Assembly (NCBI GenBank): GCA_001603055.1
Contig: LVAZ01000100.1
Coordinates: forward strand, 1 to 13,287
From: Victivallales bacterium Lenti_02
GTDB lineage: Bacteria; Verrucomicrobiota; Lentisphaeria; Oligosphaerales; Lenti-02
Direction: 5' to 3'
DNA: 13,287 nt
Every line of letters begins with the position of its first letter. Positions within the stretch are counted from its first letter, which is position 1. The position numbers were made by a program, and so were the translations under genes. Below are positions 1 to 9,300 of this stretch, in pieces. Under the pieces are notes generated by a model, which did no database searches, had not been told where the DNA came from, and saw only the letters and a list, made by a program, of their open reading frames with translations.

Positions 1-109
1 GCGGGCTGAAGCCCGGACTACGAACGGGAGCGGGCTGAAGCCCGGACTACGAACGGGTCCGGCTGCGCCGGGACAAGGGGAGCGGGCTGAAGCCCGGACT
101 ACGAACGGG
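1..109. repeat. Three copies of a 28-nt hairpin repeat
   Basis: Three identical 28-nt units lie at 1-28, 30-57 and 82-109, all in the same orientation. Each holds a perfect small hairpin, CGGGC-TGAA-GCCCG (plus a T-A closing pair in the loop), followed by GACTACGAACGGG. The first two units are separated by 1 nt and the last two by 24 nt. The 24-nt spacer carries its own hairpin, CCGGC-TGC-GCCGG (59-71). The array touches the window edge and probably continues to the left. It looks like a dispersed REP-type intergenic element. The spacing is wrong for CRISPR, and no function is visible. Confidence 0.9.
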
Positions 110-139
110 GAGGTTGCGCGACAAATCCTTGTTGGGCGC

Positions 140-167
140 TTGCCTTTCGTGATGGTCCGGCTAGGCT
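140..167 (+). promoter_or_regulatory. Weak sigma70-like promoter candidate
   Basis: TTGCCT (140-145) and TAGGCT (162-167) are 16 nt apart, and the second lies 44 nt before the start codon at 212. The match to -35/-10 consensus is poor (4/6 and 3/6), so this is only the best candidate between the repeat array and the gene. Confidence 0.15.
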
Positions 168-197
168 CTGTCGGTGTCGGTGCTTTCCCTTTGCATC

Positions 198-203
198 AGG
201 AGG
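198..203 (+). promoter_or_regulatory. Shine-Dalgarno site deciding the start at 212
   Basis: A perfect AGGAGG lies 8 nt before ATG 212. It fixes the start and removes the 24 extra codons of the longer open frame that begins at 140. Confidence 0.85.
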
Positions 204-211
204 ACCATACG

Positions 212-1969
212 ATGCGTGCAGGTAACCGCAGTGTGCTGGTGGTGCTGGATAGTCGTCTCCGGGTCCAGCGGATGGGTTCGGAAACCACGGTGTTCGCGGC
301 GTTGGAGCATTTCGGCGCGGCCTGCGAGGTGCTGGACGGCGGGGACTACATGGGGTTGCCGCCCGGCTATCTGGCGCCGCGCGGGGTGTATGTGCTGGCC
401 CATGACGGGGCGGGGGCCTGGCTGAAGCCCGAGCTGGCCGAGCAGATCGCGCAGGCGGTCCGCGAGGGGGCCGGGTTGCTGGTCTTCGACCGGAACCTCG
501 GCAGTCTGCCCGGTCCGCTCCGGGCTTTGCTGCCGGCATCGGAAAAGACGGTACAGACCGAGCAACTGCGATTTTCGGGCCAACCCGGATTCGTCGCTTT
601 CGGACATGAGCGGGACGAGGAGATCGTCCTGCATGCGCCTCTTTCTGTTGCCGCGCTGGATGCCACTGGCTGGCAATCGCTGCTGGCCACGGCGACCGGC
701 GAGTGTGCCCTATGCATGGGGACGGTCGGCCAAGGGCGTGTGGTCGTGTTCGGGACCGGGAACGGCCTCTTTGCCGAAGACATCTACGGGCATTTGCGGG
801 GGATCGACGGGCTGTTCTGGCGGGCTTTGGTCTGGGTTGCGGCCAAGCCGTTCCCGATGCGCTGTGTGCCGCCTTTCGTCTCCTCCCGCATGGACGACTG
901 CAATGGCACCTACTCGTCCTTCGGTTACGTGGATGTGCTCAACCGTCACGGCATCAGTCCCAACATCGGCCTGTTCATCGATGAGATGGGGCCCACCGAC
1001 TGGGCGCGGGCCAAGGAATTGTGCGACCGGGGGGGCATGGATGTGTCCATGCACGCCTTCCGCGACGATTTCTACAAGGCCCGGCCCAACTACCGGCCCT
1101 ATGCCGTGGCCGCCGACAAGCCGGACCTCTCCGACGGCGGGAAGACGACTCTCTTCGAGGGGCTTTCCATGGACCACGTCACCGGGGACGAACTCGACGA
1201 GGCGACGGTCGAACGCAATTTCCGGCGGATGGATGCGGCCTTCGCGGCGGCGGGGGTGCGGCACAGCCGAGTGCTGAACGCCCACTTCGGGGAGATCGGC
1301 TATCGGGCCGTGAAGCGTTTTCTGGACCGGGGGGTGGACCTGCCCTGCAATTTCAGCATGGTCGGGCAGTTGTACGGCAATCAGCCGGTCTGGCGGCCCC
1401 GGCCCTACGCGGTGCGCGGGCTGAACGCCCGCCATGCCCTGGCCATCGACCGTTGCCCGCGCCATCCCGGCATGACCTTCATCAGCGTCTCGGCGGCGCA
1501 TACCGGCCGTAGCCACATGACATCCGACATTCTCTCCGGCCATGTGCCGTTTATCGGTGAGGCCGACCGGGTCAAGCGGGCGGAGGCGGCGGAACGGGCC
1601 ATCGCCAATCTGCGCCTGGGACTCGACGCGCTGGCTTTCGGGGTCCTCATGACCCACGAGGAACGGATCGACGCCATCAGTCTGGAGGACTGGTCCTGGA
1701 TTGTCGATACGACCGTGCGGGGACTGGATGGCTGGGATTGGATCGGCGCGAACCGCGAGCAGGTGAGTGTGATCTGCAAGCGGCTGTTCGGCTCTTCCCT
1801 GGTCGGCGCGGATTTCGCGGACGGCACGCTCCGTTGCGGACTTTGCGGGCGGACGGACGGGCCGTCGCCGCTGACCATCTGGCGGAACGAGGGGGACACC
1901 TGTCGCCGGGAAGCCGTCGAGGTGGAGGGATTCGACGGATTCCTCGAGGTCGGTGTCCCCGGGCGCTGA
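212..1969 (+). CDS. Polysaccharide-deacetylase-like protein with N-terminal GATase-like domain
   Basis: This 585-aa protein has no signal peptide and is probably cytosolic. The start at 212 is chosen because AGGAGG (198-203) sits 8 nt upstream; an in-frame ATG at 140 has no such site. Residues 6-210 resemble a GATase1/flavodoxin-like alpha/beta fold: VLVVLD strand, VREGAGLLVFD near 83-93, and GQGRVVVFGTG at 174-183. Residues 220-530 resemble NodB-type polysaccharide deacetylases. RMDD (226-229) stands where the catalytic and metal aspartates would be, and candidate metal histidines are H281 (SMHAF), H358 (NAHFGE) and H482 (MTHEERID). The canonical HxxxH pair is not seen, so metal ligation, if present, is atypical. 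A CxxC pair (C542, C545) lies in the C-terminal beta region. The substrate is unknown. The gene is monocistronic here and converges on the hydrolase gene that ends at 2235. The fold assignment is by eye; sugar deacetylation is an inference, and the protein could be a non-catalytic relative. Confidence 0.6.
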   Translation: MRAGNRSVLVVLDSRLRVQRMGSETTVFAALEHFGAACEVLDGGDYMGLPPGYLAPRGVYVLAHDGAGAWLKPELAEQIAQAVREGAGLLVFDRNLGSLPGPLRALLPASEKTVQTEQLRFSGQPGFVAFGHERDEEIVLHAPLSVAALDATGWQSLLATATGECALCMGTVGQGRVVVFGTGNGLFAEDIYGHLRGIDGLFWRALVWVAAKPFPMRCVPPFVSSRMDDCNGTYSSFGYVDVLNRHGISPNIGLFIDEMGPTDWARAKELCDRGGMDVSMHAFRDDFYKARPNYRPYAVAADKPDLSDGGKTTLFEGLSMDHVTGDELDEATVERNFRRMDAAFAAAGVRHSRVLNAHFGEIGYRAVKRFLDRGVDLPCNFSMVGQLYGNQPVWRPRPYAVRGLNARHALAIDRCPRHPGMTFISVSAAHTGRSHMTSDILSGHVPFIGEADRVKRAEAAERAIANLRLGLDALAFGVLMTHEERIDAISLEDWSWIVDTTVRGLDGWDWIGANREQVSVICKRLFGSSLVGADFADGTLRCGLCGRTDGPSPLTIWRNEGDTCRREAVEVEGFDGFLEVGVPGR

Positions 1970-1974
1970 ACTTC

Positions 1975-2230
1975 CAGAACTCATTCCGTTGAGCATGGAG
2001 GTCGCGCAAACTGGACGCCCTGATTCTGTTCGCGCCGGAGGCCATGCCAACCTTTCGCGTGGAGCGGTCGCGTCCTCGCGACCACCCGTCCCCCGCCATG
2101 CCCACCTTTGCGGGTTGGCCGGGGCGCTCCCGGCGCTGCGCGCCGTGGCCACGAGGACGTGGCCGCTCCATGCGCTTGATTTGCATGGCGCTACAGAAGG
2201 CGTGTTCCTTGCGCGTTCCGTTGAGTTCTG
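1975..2230. repeat. Inverted pair of a REP/MITE-like palindromic element
   Basis: This element fills the gap between two convergent genes, starting 5 nt after one stop codon and ending 4 nt before the other. The outermost 9 nt are inverted repeats: CAGAACTCA (1975-1983) and TGAGTTCTG (2222-2230). Further in, 26-nt arms at 2060-2085 and 2145-2170 are inverted copies with 4 differences. Each arm forms a 7-bp hairpin with a 4-nt loop: GGTCGCG/CGCGACC at 2066-2083 and GGCCACG/CGTGGCC at 2147-2164. The 4 differences form two compensatory base-pair changes, so the hairpin is conserved as structure. Patchy matches between outer ends and inner arms (CGCGCAA, TTCTGT, GCGCC, GCCATGC) suggest that each half is one ~100-nt unit. 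A direct repeat, GCCATGCC(A/C)ACCTTT, occurs at 2041 and 2096. No transposase is present. The element could act as a bidirectional terminator, but there is no T-run. Confidence 0.75.
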
Positions 2231-2234
2231 AACC

Positions 2235-5200
2235 TCAGGGCTGGGCGGGGAGCAGGGTGAAGGAACGGGCCTCGCCGAAGGGGGTGCGTCCCAGTGCTTC
2301 GAGGCGGACGCTGACTGAGGCAGGCGCGTTCACGGCGGGGAGCAGGATGAACTCGCCGAAATCGGCGTCGCCGAGGTAGGGGACGGGCTCGATGACGGGG
2401 GTCTTCCCAATTTCCGCGCCGTTTTGGCGCACCACCAGGGCGACGCCGCCGGGAAGGTCGCCGGGAACGGTCCAGGTGGCTTCCTGCAGATTGCCGAGGG
2501 AGGCGCGGGCGCGGACGGGCTGGCCGGGGCGGACCGGGAGGCGGGTGCCGTCCAAGGCTTCGACCCAGGAACCGTCGGCGGTCTGCACCAACAGGTGGTT
2601 GAATTCGGCATTGAGGAACTTGGGCGGGTTCTGGCCGGTGGCGGGGACATTGCCGACGGCGATCAGAGGGGTGTTGGTGGAGTCGGTGCCGGTTCCGGCT
2701 GTGCGGATGCCGAGGGTCTGGCCCTGCTCGGCGGCGGCGCGGAAGGCGTCCGCGCCCTCATGGAAGGAAGTCCACCAGTAGCCGCCCGCATGGGCGTCGC
2801 GGTCGTAGTCGAGCCAGACGGCGGGGACGGGGCGGGGACGGGGTTCCTTGTAGCGGGGCGCGTACTCGCGGATGAGGAGGGCGGCAGGCCGCTCATGACG
2901 GTCGGGGCCGACGATACCGAAGTCGCTGCGTTCGCCCACCCGGTAGCCGCCCGGCCACCACCAGGGGGCGGTGCCGTTGGCGCCGGCGGCGAGGGCGGCG
3001 CGGTAGAAGCGGGCATGGTACTCGCCCTGGCGCACGATGGCCTGCTCGTCGGCGACCATGCGGCTGCGGTCCCAGACGCTGGAGCCGAATTCGGACCAGA
3101 TGATGGGTTTGCCCGCCGTGGTGTAGTCCACATAGCGGGTGATGAAGCCGATAGCGTTCTCGCCGACATCGGTGTGGGGCACGGCATAGCCCTCGGGACA
3201 GATGAAGTCGATGTGCTTGCTGGTGCCGGAGAGGGCGAAGTCGTGGGGCAGGGTGTTGCCCTGGCGGTAACTGATGAGGTGATTGGGGTCGAGTTCGCGC
3301 AGGCGGCGGTGGGCCTTGCCCCAGAGGCGGCTGGTCAGATCATCCATGAACCGCCGGTAGGCGGCCATCTGGGCGCGCCAGGGGCCGTCGGTTTGAAAAC
3401 AGTTGTTGGGGGGCGAGATGACTTGGCCTTCGGCGTTGCGCCGGGCGGGGTGGTTCCAGTCCTTCTCGGCGTTCTCGACGGAGCCGTAACGTTCGTCCAG
3501 CCAGGCTCGCCATTCGCCGTCCCACTTGCCGCGGGCGGCATCGTCCTTGAAGACATGGTTGCCGGGTTCCCAGATGGTGTCGTAGGCGAAGATGGTGGCG
3601 TTGCCGGGAATGCGGGCGGTTTCGAGGTATTCCTGGAGCCCGGAGTCGTTGAAGCCCAGGGGCGAGGCCAGCCCGAGGAACAGATTGATGCGGATGCCGT
3701 GGTTGGCGCAGCGGCGGGAGAAATCGAGCAGGTTGCGATAATGCTCGACCGGGGGGCTCTGGATGCTGACCATGTTGATCCCCATGTCGGCCATGTGCCG
3801 CAAGTCCTGCTCGACGAGGAAGTGGTCGTAGTAGCGGTCGCGCATCCAGCCCGCCCCGTAGTCGTCGTGGTCCATGCCCGAGACGTAGAGAGGCCAGTAG
3901 TTGATGCCCACCGGGTACCATTTCTCGCCTTTGAGCCAGAAATCCCCGTTGTGGGCGGTGACGAACTCCGCCGCCGGGGCGGGGTTCGGATCGAGCACGG
4001 CGAATTCATGCACGATGCCGTCGCGGTGTTGTCCGGACAGGCGGGCGCGGAAGGTGTAGGTGGCGGGTTCGGCGGGAGGTTGCCACGTGAAGGAGACATC
4101 GGCCCGGCCCCGGGCTACGGCCTGCGTGACGGTTTCCCGCCACACTCGGCGTTCGCCCTGGAGGATTTCCAGGCTGATTTCCGCCGTGTCCTGGTCGGCG
4201 AAGGCGCGCAGGGACGCGCCGAGGCGGACGGTTTCGCCCGGCCAGTAAGCCATATGCTCGGTGCCCGCCGACTCGATGACGACCCCCTGGCGGAGCAGTT
4301 GGGCGAGGGCGGCTATCCGATTGAGCAAGCCGGAATCCCGCCATTGCTTGGCATCGGTGTAGCCGAAACCGGCGAAGACGACCCCGTCGAAGGGCATGTC
4401 CTGATTCAGCACGAACCATTCGCAGAAGCCGGAGGTCGCGCCGGCGTTGGCGGCGACCATCGGGACGAAGCGCCATTTGGGTCCGCGCCCGAAGCCCGTT
4501 CCGAGGGTGCGGGGAATGCCGCAGACCACGTTCTCGGGGGTGCCGAGGGACTGGCGCGCCGGCGTGAAGTTGCCGCAATGGGGGTCCTTCATGCCTTGGG
4601 CAAGCTCGACGGGGCCGGCCATGCGGTGAACCTTGTAGCGGGGATAGATGGTGGGAATGCTGCCGATGACAGTGGCCGCAGTGTCCACCGCCCCGCCGAT
4701 TGGATTCCGGCCCGATCCCAGGTCGGCGATCCAGACCGTGTGCGCGCCCGCGCCGATGGCGGGGGTATGGGTCGCGGAGAAGCCGAAGTTGATCCGGCGG
4801 GCCTGGCCGGGATTCAGCCGGTCGGCGGCTTGCCCGCGCGTGTTTTTGGTCGGGGAGTCATGCCAGTAGTCGAACTCGTCCAGCGGCAGGACAATGCGTT
4901 GCCAGTTGGGGGCGATGCGGGTGGTGGCGATCCAGCGGGAGCCGTCCGCCTCCTGAATCTCGACCGAGAGCTGGGTGGTCTGCGGTGCCCCCTTGGCCTG
5001 GAAGATGAAGAGGTCGTTCTCCGGACCGTACAGGGGGTCGATGGGGGGCGAGAGATGACCGTCCCAGCCGCCGAATTCGGCCACGTCCAGGCGCAGGCAG
5101 GGCACCCCCTCCGGACCTTCGGGAACCACCCGGAACTGGGCGGGGGTCTGCCGGTCCCGGCAGGCGCGGGACCAGCGGGAGAGATCGAGTTCGGGGGTGA

Positions 5201-6257
5201 TGGCGAAGGGGCGATGGGTGGTGGGAGCGGTCGCGATCCGTTCCGCCATGCCGGCGGCATCGAGCCATTCGCCGTTGATGCTGTACAGAGGGTTGTCGAG
5301 GAAGGGACCGCCGATGAAGAAGACATGTCCCCCCTCGCGCGCGAATTGCTGGACTGCCGCGCCCGCCTGGGCCGGAAAACTGGCGCAGTTGGGAATCACC
5401 AGGATGTGGAACAGATCGCCCGAAAGCACGCCGGGGCTCACGATCTGTTCGGCGGAGAGGCGGGTGACACCAAAACCGGAGGATTCGAGGACCCCGGCCA
5501 GTCGGTTGTTGGCCACCCGGTCGGTGCCGGGGAAGGGTTCGTCGAACAGCGCGATGCGGCCGAATCTACCGTTCACGGGGGTGATTCCCGGGGGGATGGC
5601 GGGCTGCTCGGGGGCGAGCACCCGGAAGTCGGCGACGGCGGCTTCGCTGCCCCGGACGACGAGGGCGGGCATGCCGGTGCGGACGGCCCGGCCTTTGCCG
5701 AGGTCGAAGCTGGCCTGGCTCTTGATCTGCCCGTCTGCGTCGAGAATCGCGGCCTGGACTTCGCCGTCGCGGAAGGCGAGGCGCAGGCGGTAGGCGGTGC
5801 CGGCCTGCCAGGCGAAGCTGGGATTGCCGGTTCGGGTCAGCGCGGTGCCGGGCTGGTTCTGGGCCTGCCAGGTGCCGTCGAGACATTGGATGAAATCCAC
5901 GCTGTGCGCGCCGTCGGGGCCTTCGACCAAGCTCAGCACCCAGAAATTGCCGGGATCCTGGAAGAGAGCGACCCCGGCGAAGTTCCAGCCTTGGTCGAGC
6001 AGGCGTTCACGCATCTCGACAGTGGCCTCGACCGAGATTTCCCGGCGGAAGGGCATGGCGCGGGGCAGGGCGAAGCCATTTGCCGCACTTGTGTGTCGGA
6101 CCACAAGCCGTTCTCCCTCGCCGCGCAACGCCACCACATCCCGCGCCCGCCAGGAATTCGGGTCGGCCGTGGCACCGCCGGGAAGGGGTTTCCAGCCTTC
6201 TTGGGCGAAAGCGACCGAGGCGAGGGCGAGCAGCGAGAGGCAGGTGCGGATGGACAT
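2235..6257 (-). CDS. Secreted multidomain glycoside hydrolase-like protein (clan GH-A-type barrel)
   Basis: This 1340-aa exported protein is probably a glycosidase acting on an extracellular or periplasmic polysaccharide; the substrate cannot be told. Start 6257 is preceded by GGAG at 7 nt. Residues 1-18 are a signal peptide (SIR, hydrophobic LSLLALASV, cleavage after AFA). About 20-215 is a DUF1080/laminin-G-like beta sandwich. About 230-340 is a GATase-like alpha/beta region (IALFDE, REGGHVFFIGG). About 355-515 is a carbohydrate-binding-module-like beta domain that seems to interrupt the GATase-like region, which resumes at about 535-660 (KWRFVPMV, FDGVVFAGFG). About 668-755 is an Ig/macroglobulin-like domain (YWPGETVRLGA). 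About 770-1140 is the catalytic (beta/alpha)8 barrel, beginning GEKWYPVGINYW. The candidate acid/base is E897 in TIWEPGN and the candidate nucleophile is E1056 in PIIWSEFGSS. About 1145-1340 is beta-rich. The gene follows the 1217-aa hydrolase gene with a 57-nt gap and a near-identical leader. GH5, GH42 and GH35 relatives are possible; the exact family is unresolved. Confidence 0.75.
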   Translation of the reverse strand: MSIRTCLSLLALASVAFAQEGWKPLPGGATADPNSWRARDVVALRGEGERLVVRHTSAANGFALPRAMPFRREISVEATVEMRERLLDQGWNFAGVALFQDPGNFWVLSLVEGPDGAHSVDFIQCLDGTWQAQNQPGTALTRTGNPSFAWQAGTAYRLRLAFRDGEVQAAILDADGQIKSQASFDLGKGRAVRTGMPALVVRGSEAAVADFRVLAPEQPAIPPGITPVNGRFGRIALFDEPFPGTDRVANNRLAGVLESSGFGVTRLSAEQIVSPGVLSGDLFHILVIPNCASFPAQAGAAVQQFAREGGHVFFIGGPFLDNPLYSINGEWLDAAGMAERIATAPTTHRPFAITPELDLSRWSRACRDRQTPAQFRVVPEGPEGVPCLRLDVAEFGGWDGHLSPPIDPLYGPENDLFIFQAKGAPQTTQLSVEIQEADGSRWIATTRIAPNWQRIVLPLDEFDYWHDSPTKNTRGQAADRLNPGQARRINFGFSATHTPAIGAGAHTVWIADLGSGRNPIGGAVDTAATVIGSIPTIYPRYKVHRMAGPVELAQGMKDPHCGNFTPARQSLGTPENVVCGIPRTLGTGFGRGPKWRFVPMVAANAGATSGFCEWFVLNQDMPFDGVVFAGFGYTDAKQWRDSGLLNRIAALAQLLRQGVVIESAGTEHMAYWPGETVRLGASLRAFADQDTAEISLEILQGERRVWRETVTQAVARGRADVSFTWQPPAEPATYTFRARLSGQHRDGIVHEFAVLDPNPAPAAEFVTAHNGDFWLKGEKWYPVGINYWPLYVSGMDHDDYGAGWMRDRYYDHFLVEQDLRHMADMGINMVSIQSPPVEHYRNLLDFSRRCANHGIRINLFLGLASPLGFNDSGLQEYLETARIPGNATIFAYDTIWEPGNHVFKDDAARGKWDGEWRAWLDERYGSVENAEKDWNHPARRNAEGQVISPPNNCFQTDGPWRAQMAAYRRFMDDLTSRLWGKAHRRLRELDPNHLISYRQGNTLPHDFALSGTSKHIDFICPEGYAVPHTDVGENAIGFITRYVDYTTAGKPIIWSEFGSSVWDRSRMVADEQAIVRQGEYHARFYRAALAAGANGTAPWWWPGGYRVGERSDFGIVGPDRHERPAALLIREYAPRYKEPRPRPVPAVWLDYDRDAHAGGYWWTSFHEGADAFRAAAEQGQTLGIRTAGTGTDSTNTPLIAVGNVPATGQNPPKFLNAEFNHLLVQTADGSWVEALDGTRLPVRPGQPVRARASLGNLQEATWTVPGDLPGGVALVVRQNGAEIGKTPVIEPVPYLGDADFGEFILLPAVNAPASVSVRLEALGRTPFGEARSFTLLPAQP

Positions 6258-6314
6258 GGCTTGGCTCCACAGGAAGGAGATTGTTCGGGGTACTCTCACC
6301 ATACTCCGTCCCGG
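6204..6314 (-). promoter_or_regulatory. Leader plus signal-peptide cassette, copy A
   Basis: The 57-nt leader (6258-6314) and 18 signal-peptide codons (6204-6257) match copy B at 9915-10026. The 54-nt signal-coding DNA is identical at 49 positions, including most synonymous ones, and similarity stops at the predicted cleavage site. The leader begins CCGGGACGGAGTATGGTGA, where TATGGT could be a -10 element; no good -35 is seen 17 nt upstream. A small inverted repeat, GTCCC/GGGAC (6308-6312 and 6336-6340), overlaps the end of the upstream gene. Whether this is a promoter or only a conserved translation leader is undecided. Confidence 0.5.
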
Positions 6315-9300
6315 CTAACGTTCGAGGAGAATCCAGGGACTGCGGGCATCGCGGAGGGGGAGAATGGTCGTGGTCTCGCGAGTCTGGCAGGGGAGGTCAC
6401 GGGTCTTCTGCCCGGTTTCGTCGAGGGCGTGGGCGCGATAGCCGGTGCCGGGCAGAGTGATCTCGGCGTCGACGGGTTCGGCCAGGACGGGGGCGCGGCC
6501 GTGGGCGGCGATGGCGATGTTGCTCTGGGGGAGGAAGGCACCGGTGTCCGCATCGCGTCCGGCCTTGGCTTCTTTGGTCTGGATGGTTGCCTGGCCGGTG
6601 TTTTCGGCTCGGGCGACGGCGGTGACGAGGATGCGGCGGGACGCGGCGATGGTCTCGGCGTCGTCGAGGACGATGGCGGTGATGGCGGCGAAGGGGGTCC
6701 GGGAGACGATGGCCACATCGCCGAGCTGGACCGGAGCGTCGGTGAAGAAGCCTGCCACGCAGCGCAGGCGGGGGGCGTTGGCGGTGAACTGGCGCTGGCG
6801 GGAGTCGATGACGAGCTGGCCGGTGTCGCTCCGGTATATCTCGCCCGCTTCGTCCAGCGGGGCGGCTCCGGGGAGCTGCCAGCGGTTGAGGGCGTCGAGC
6901 AGCACCCGGTGCAGCCAGCGCCCCTGGCCGGGGTCGATCTGGGCGGCGGAGGGCAGCAGATAGAAACGGTCGGTGACCACGCCGACGGGCTCGCCTGCGT
7001 GAACCATGGTCTGCGCCCCGGCGGGGATGGAGGCGGGGACAAAGGTAGTCAAACCGGCGGGATTGTCCTTGGTTTCGAGACCGGGGATGGCGTTCCGGGC
7101 GCTCTGCCCCCGGTCGCAGCGGGTGCCGGCCTCGTCGGTGGCGGCGGAATCGGCGAAGAGGACGACCCGGCGGGCCTGCCGGTAGTCGCCCGTGGCGGAG
7201 TGCCCGGAACTGAGGACGAGGTCGGCTTCGCCCTGATAGACGTCGTCGAAGTAGGCATTGCGGAGCTTGGAGAGGTAGGGGACGATGTTATAGGGGGAAT
7301 AGGCATCGGAGGAACGGCGCGGGCGGGTGGCGAAGGTGTCGACCGCCGAGACCCCGATCTCGATGGTGTTGCGGGCGGGGGCAATGTCACCCCGGAGGAA
7401 AAGGAGGGCGGAGAGCGGAACCTGTCCCCAGTGGACCGGATCGCTGGTGTTGCCGAAGTAGGTCAGGTGGTTCTGGTCGGTTCTGGTGTCGTAGGCGAAG
7501 AGCAGGACGCCGTCCCATTCCTGGAGCGCGGCGTAGGCCATGGTCATGGGCATGAATTCGGCGCGGAACTCGTTGGGCCACGGGGAGTTCACCTCGGGGA
7601 CAATCATCGGTTTACCGGCCACCGTGCTGGAGGCCACGTTGGCAACAGGAGTGGCGGAACGGAAGATGTCGCCGCTGAGCATGGCGAGATTGCGGAAGAA
7701 GTTGAAGGGCTTGGCGTGGACATTGGGATGGCACCAGTAGTTGTTGCGGGTCATGGCCTGGCAGGCGGCATTGGCCCGGTTGCTGGCATCCGAGAAGTCC
7801 TGGTTGGTGCCGGTGATGAGACACTTGAGGCCGAGGCCGCGCAGGTGGGCGGTCATTTCGTTGTAGTAGGCGACCTCCAGTTCGTAGAGGAAGCGGGTCA
7901 TGGCGTTGAGGCGGGGGGATGCCTTGAGAGGGTCCTGGTTGTCGTCGGTCAGCCTGAGATAGAGATGCTGGGTGGGAAACTGGACGGTTCCTTTCGCCGG
8001 GTCCTCGTCGGCCGACAGGGCGCAGAAACCGGCGGGGTTGGTCCAGGCGGCGGCGAGCTGATTCCGGCTCGGGAATTGCTTGGCCAGCCATTGGTTCCAG
8101 AGGCCGCGCAGCTCTTCCGTGTAGCTGGGCAGGATCAGATTGGGATTGGCCAGGTAGAAGAGGGAGTTCTCGTTGGTGATTTCCTGGATCAGCAGGGCGG
8201 GTTCGTCCACGTAGCGCAGGCCGGTATAGGGGTTGTGGTGGGTGAGGAGCTGGGTGGCGAATTCCTTCTGGAGGTCGATGATCCGGCGGTTGAAGATGGA
8301 TGCGCCCTTGATGGAGTTTTCCCAACGGGTGTCCATGATGGCGGCATCGCGCACCTCGTCGCCCGGCAGGAAGCTGCGGTAGTCGAGCAGGTCGAAATAG
8401 ACATAGATGCCGCGCTTCTTGAGTTCCGCGACAAAATAGTCCATACGGTCCATGGCGGCGGCATCAAGGGAGCGCGAGTTGCCTTGGCTGTAGTCGATGA
8501 TGCCGCCCCAGCGCGAGTCGTAGGCATGGAGGCGGAGAAGGTTGACACCATGGGCGGCGAGGCGCTCGGCCCAGATTTCAGCCTGGCGCTTTTCCGGACA
8601 GCAGCGGGCTCCGCCCACATTGGTGCCGAAGAAACGGCCGCGAGTGCCATCGGCGAAGACAATGCCCCCGTGCTTGCCGACGGCGCTGAAGCCATGCTTG
8701 CCGGCCGGGGCATCGAGCAAGCGGGAGAGGTCGAGTTCGCCGAGATTTGGGTTCTCCACGTCGAAGCGCCATGGATACCAGCCGGTGGTGTCGGTGAAGC
8801 GATAGTCCAGGGGCAGTTCGGGAAAGGAGGGCGTGCCGTCGCCGGCGGTGACCGCGACCAGCATCAGATTGGCGTCCGTGCCGGTGGTGCGGGCGGTGAC
8901 CGAGGCGATGGGCTTCTCCGGGTTCGGATTGACCCAGGGAAAGATGCCGAGGGCGAGGCTGTTGCTTTCCGCATTGGTACCCTCCCAGCCGACGGCGCAG
9001 GCATCGAGGTCGCCGGGTTTCCACCAGTCGGCGATCTCGTTGCCGTTGCGGAGGGGCACGACGACCGTGGTGCCATCGGCGTAGGCGACGGTGTAGCTGC
9101 CGACCAGGCTTCCCGGCCGTCCGGCCCAGGCGCAGGCATGTAGGAAATAAAGCACATCGGCGGTGAGATTGACCGGGAAGGTGGCGGTTTCGGCCACATC
9201 CTGTCGTCCTTTGCCGCGCAGCACGATGCAGGTGCGGTCGTTGCCGTCGAGAATCTCGAACGGGATGCCGCGCAGGGTCTGGGTGCCGGGCTGGATGTTG

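Noticed and set aside
1..109. CRISPR array
   Set aside because: Spacers are 1 and 24 nt, far from uniform 30-40 nt. The repeat tail and hairpin fit a REP-type element, and no cas gene is present.
710..2152. 480-codon minus-strand open frame opposite the first gene
   Set aside because: It is the shadow of the deacetylase-like gene, with Arg/Pro/Gly-rich composition and no recognisable domain, and it extends into the inverted-repeat element.
1677..2186. 169-codon minus-strand open frame through the convergent gap
   Set aside because: It is made largely of the inverted-repeat element, Arg-rich, and has no ribosome-binding site worth noting. Such frames arise from the repeat.
6258..6302. Longer start for the 1340-aa hydrolase at 6302
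   Set aside because: It would place 15 residues ahead of a textbook signal peptide. The ATG at 6257 has GGAG at correct spacing, and the paralogous leader supports it.
2424..9143. Open frame of 2239 codons on the plus strand across both hydrolase genes
   Set aside because: It is antisense to two well-supported genes. Its product is low-complexity Gly/Ala/Val/Glu/Asp-rich without domains, as expected from the shadow of GC-rich codon usage. It also runs through the intergenic gap between the two genes.
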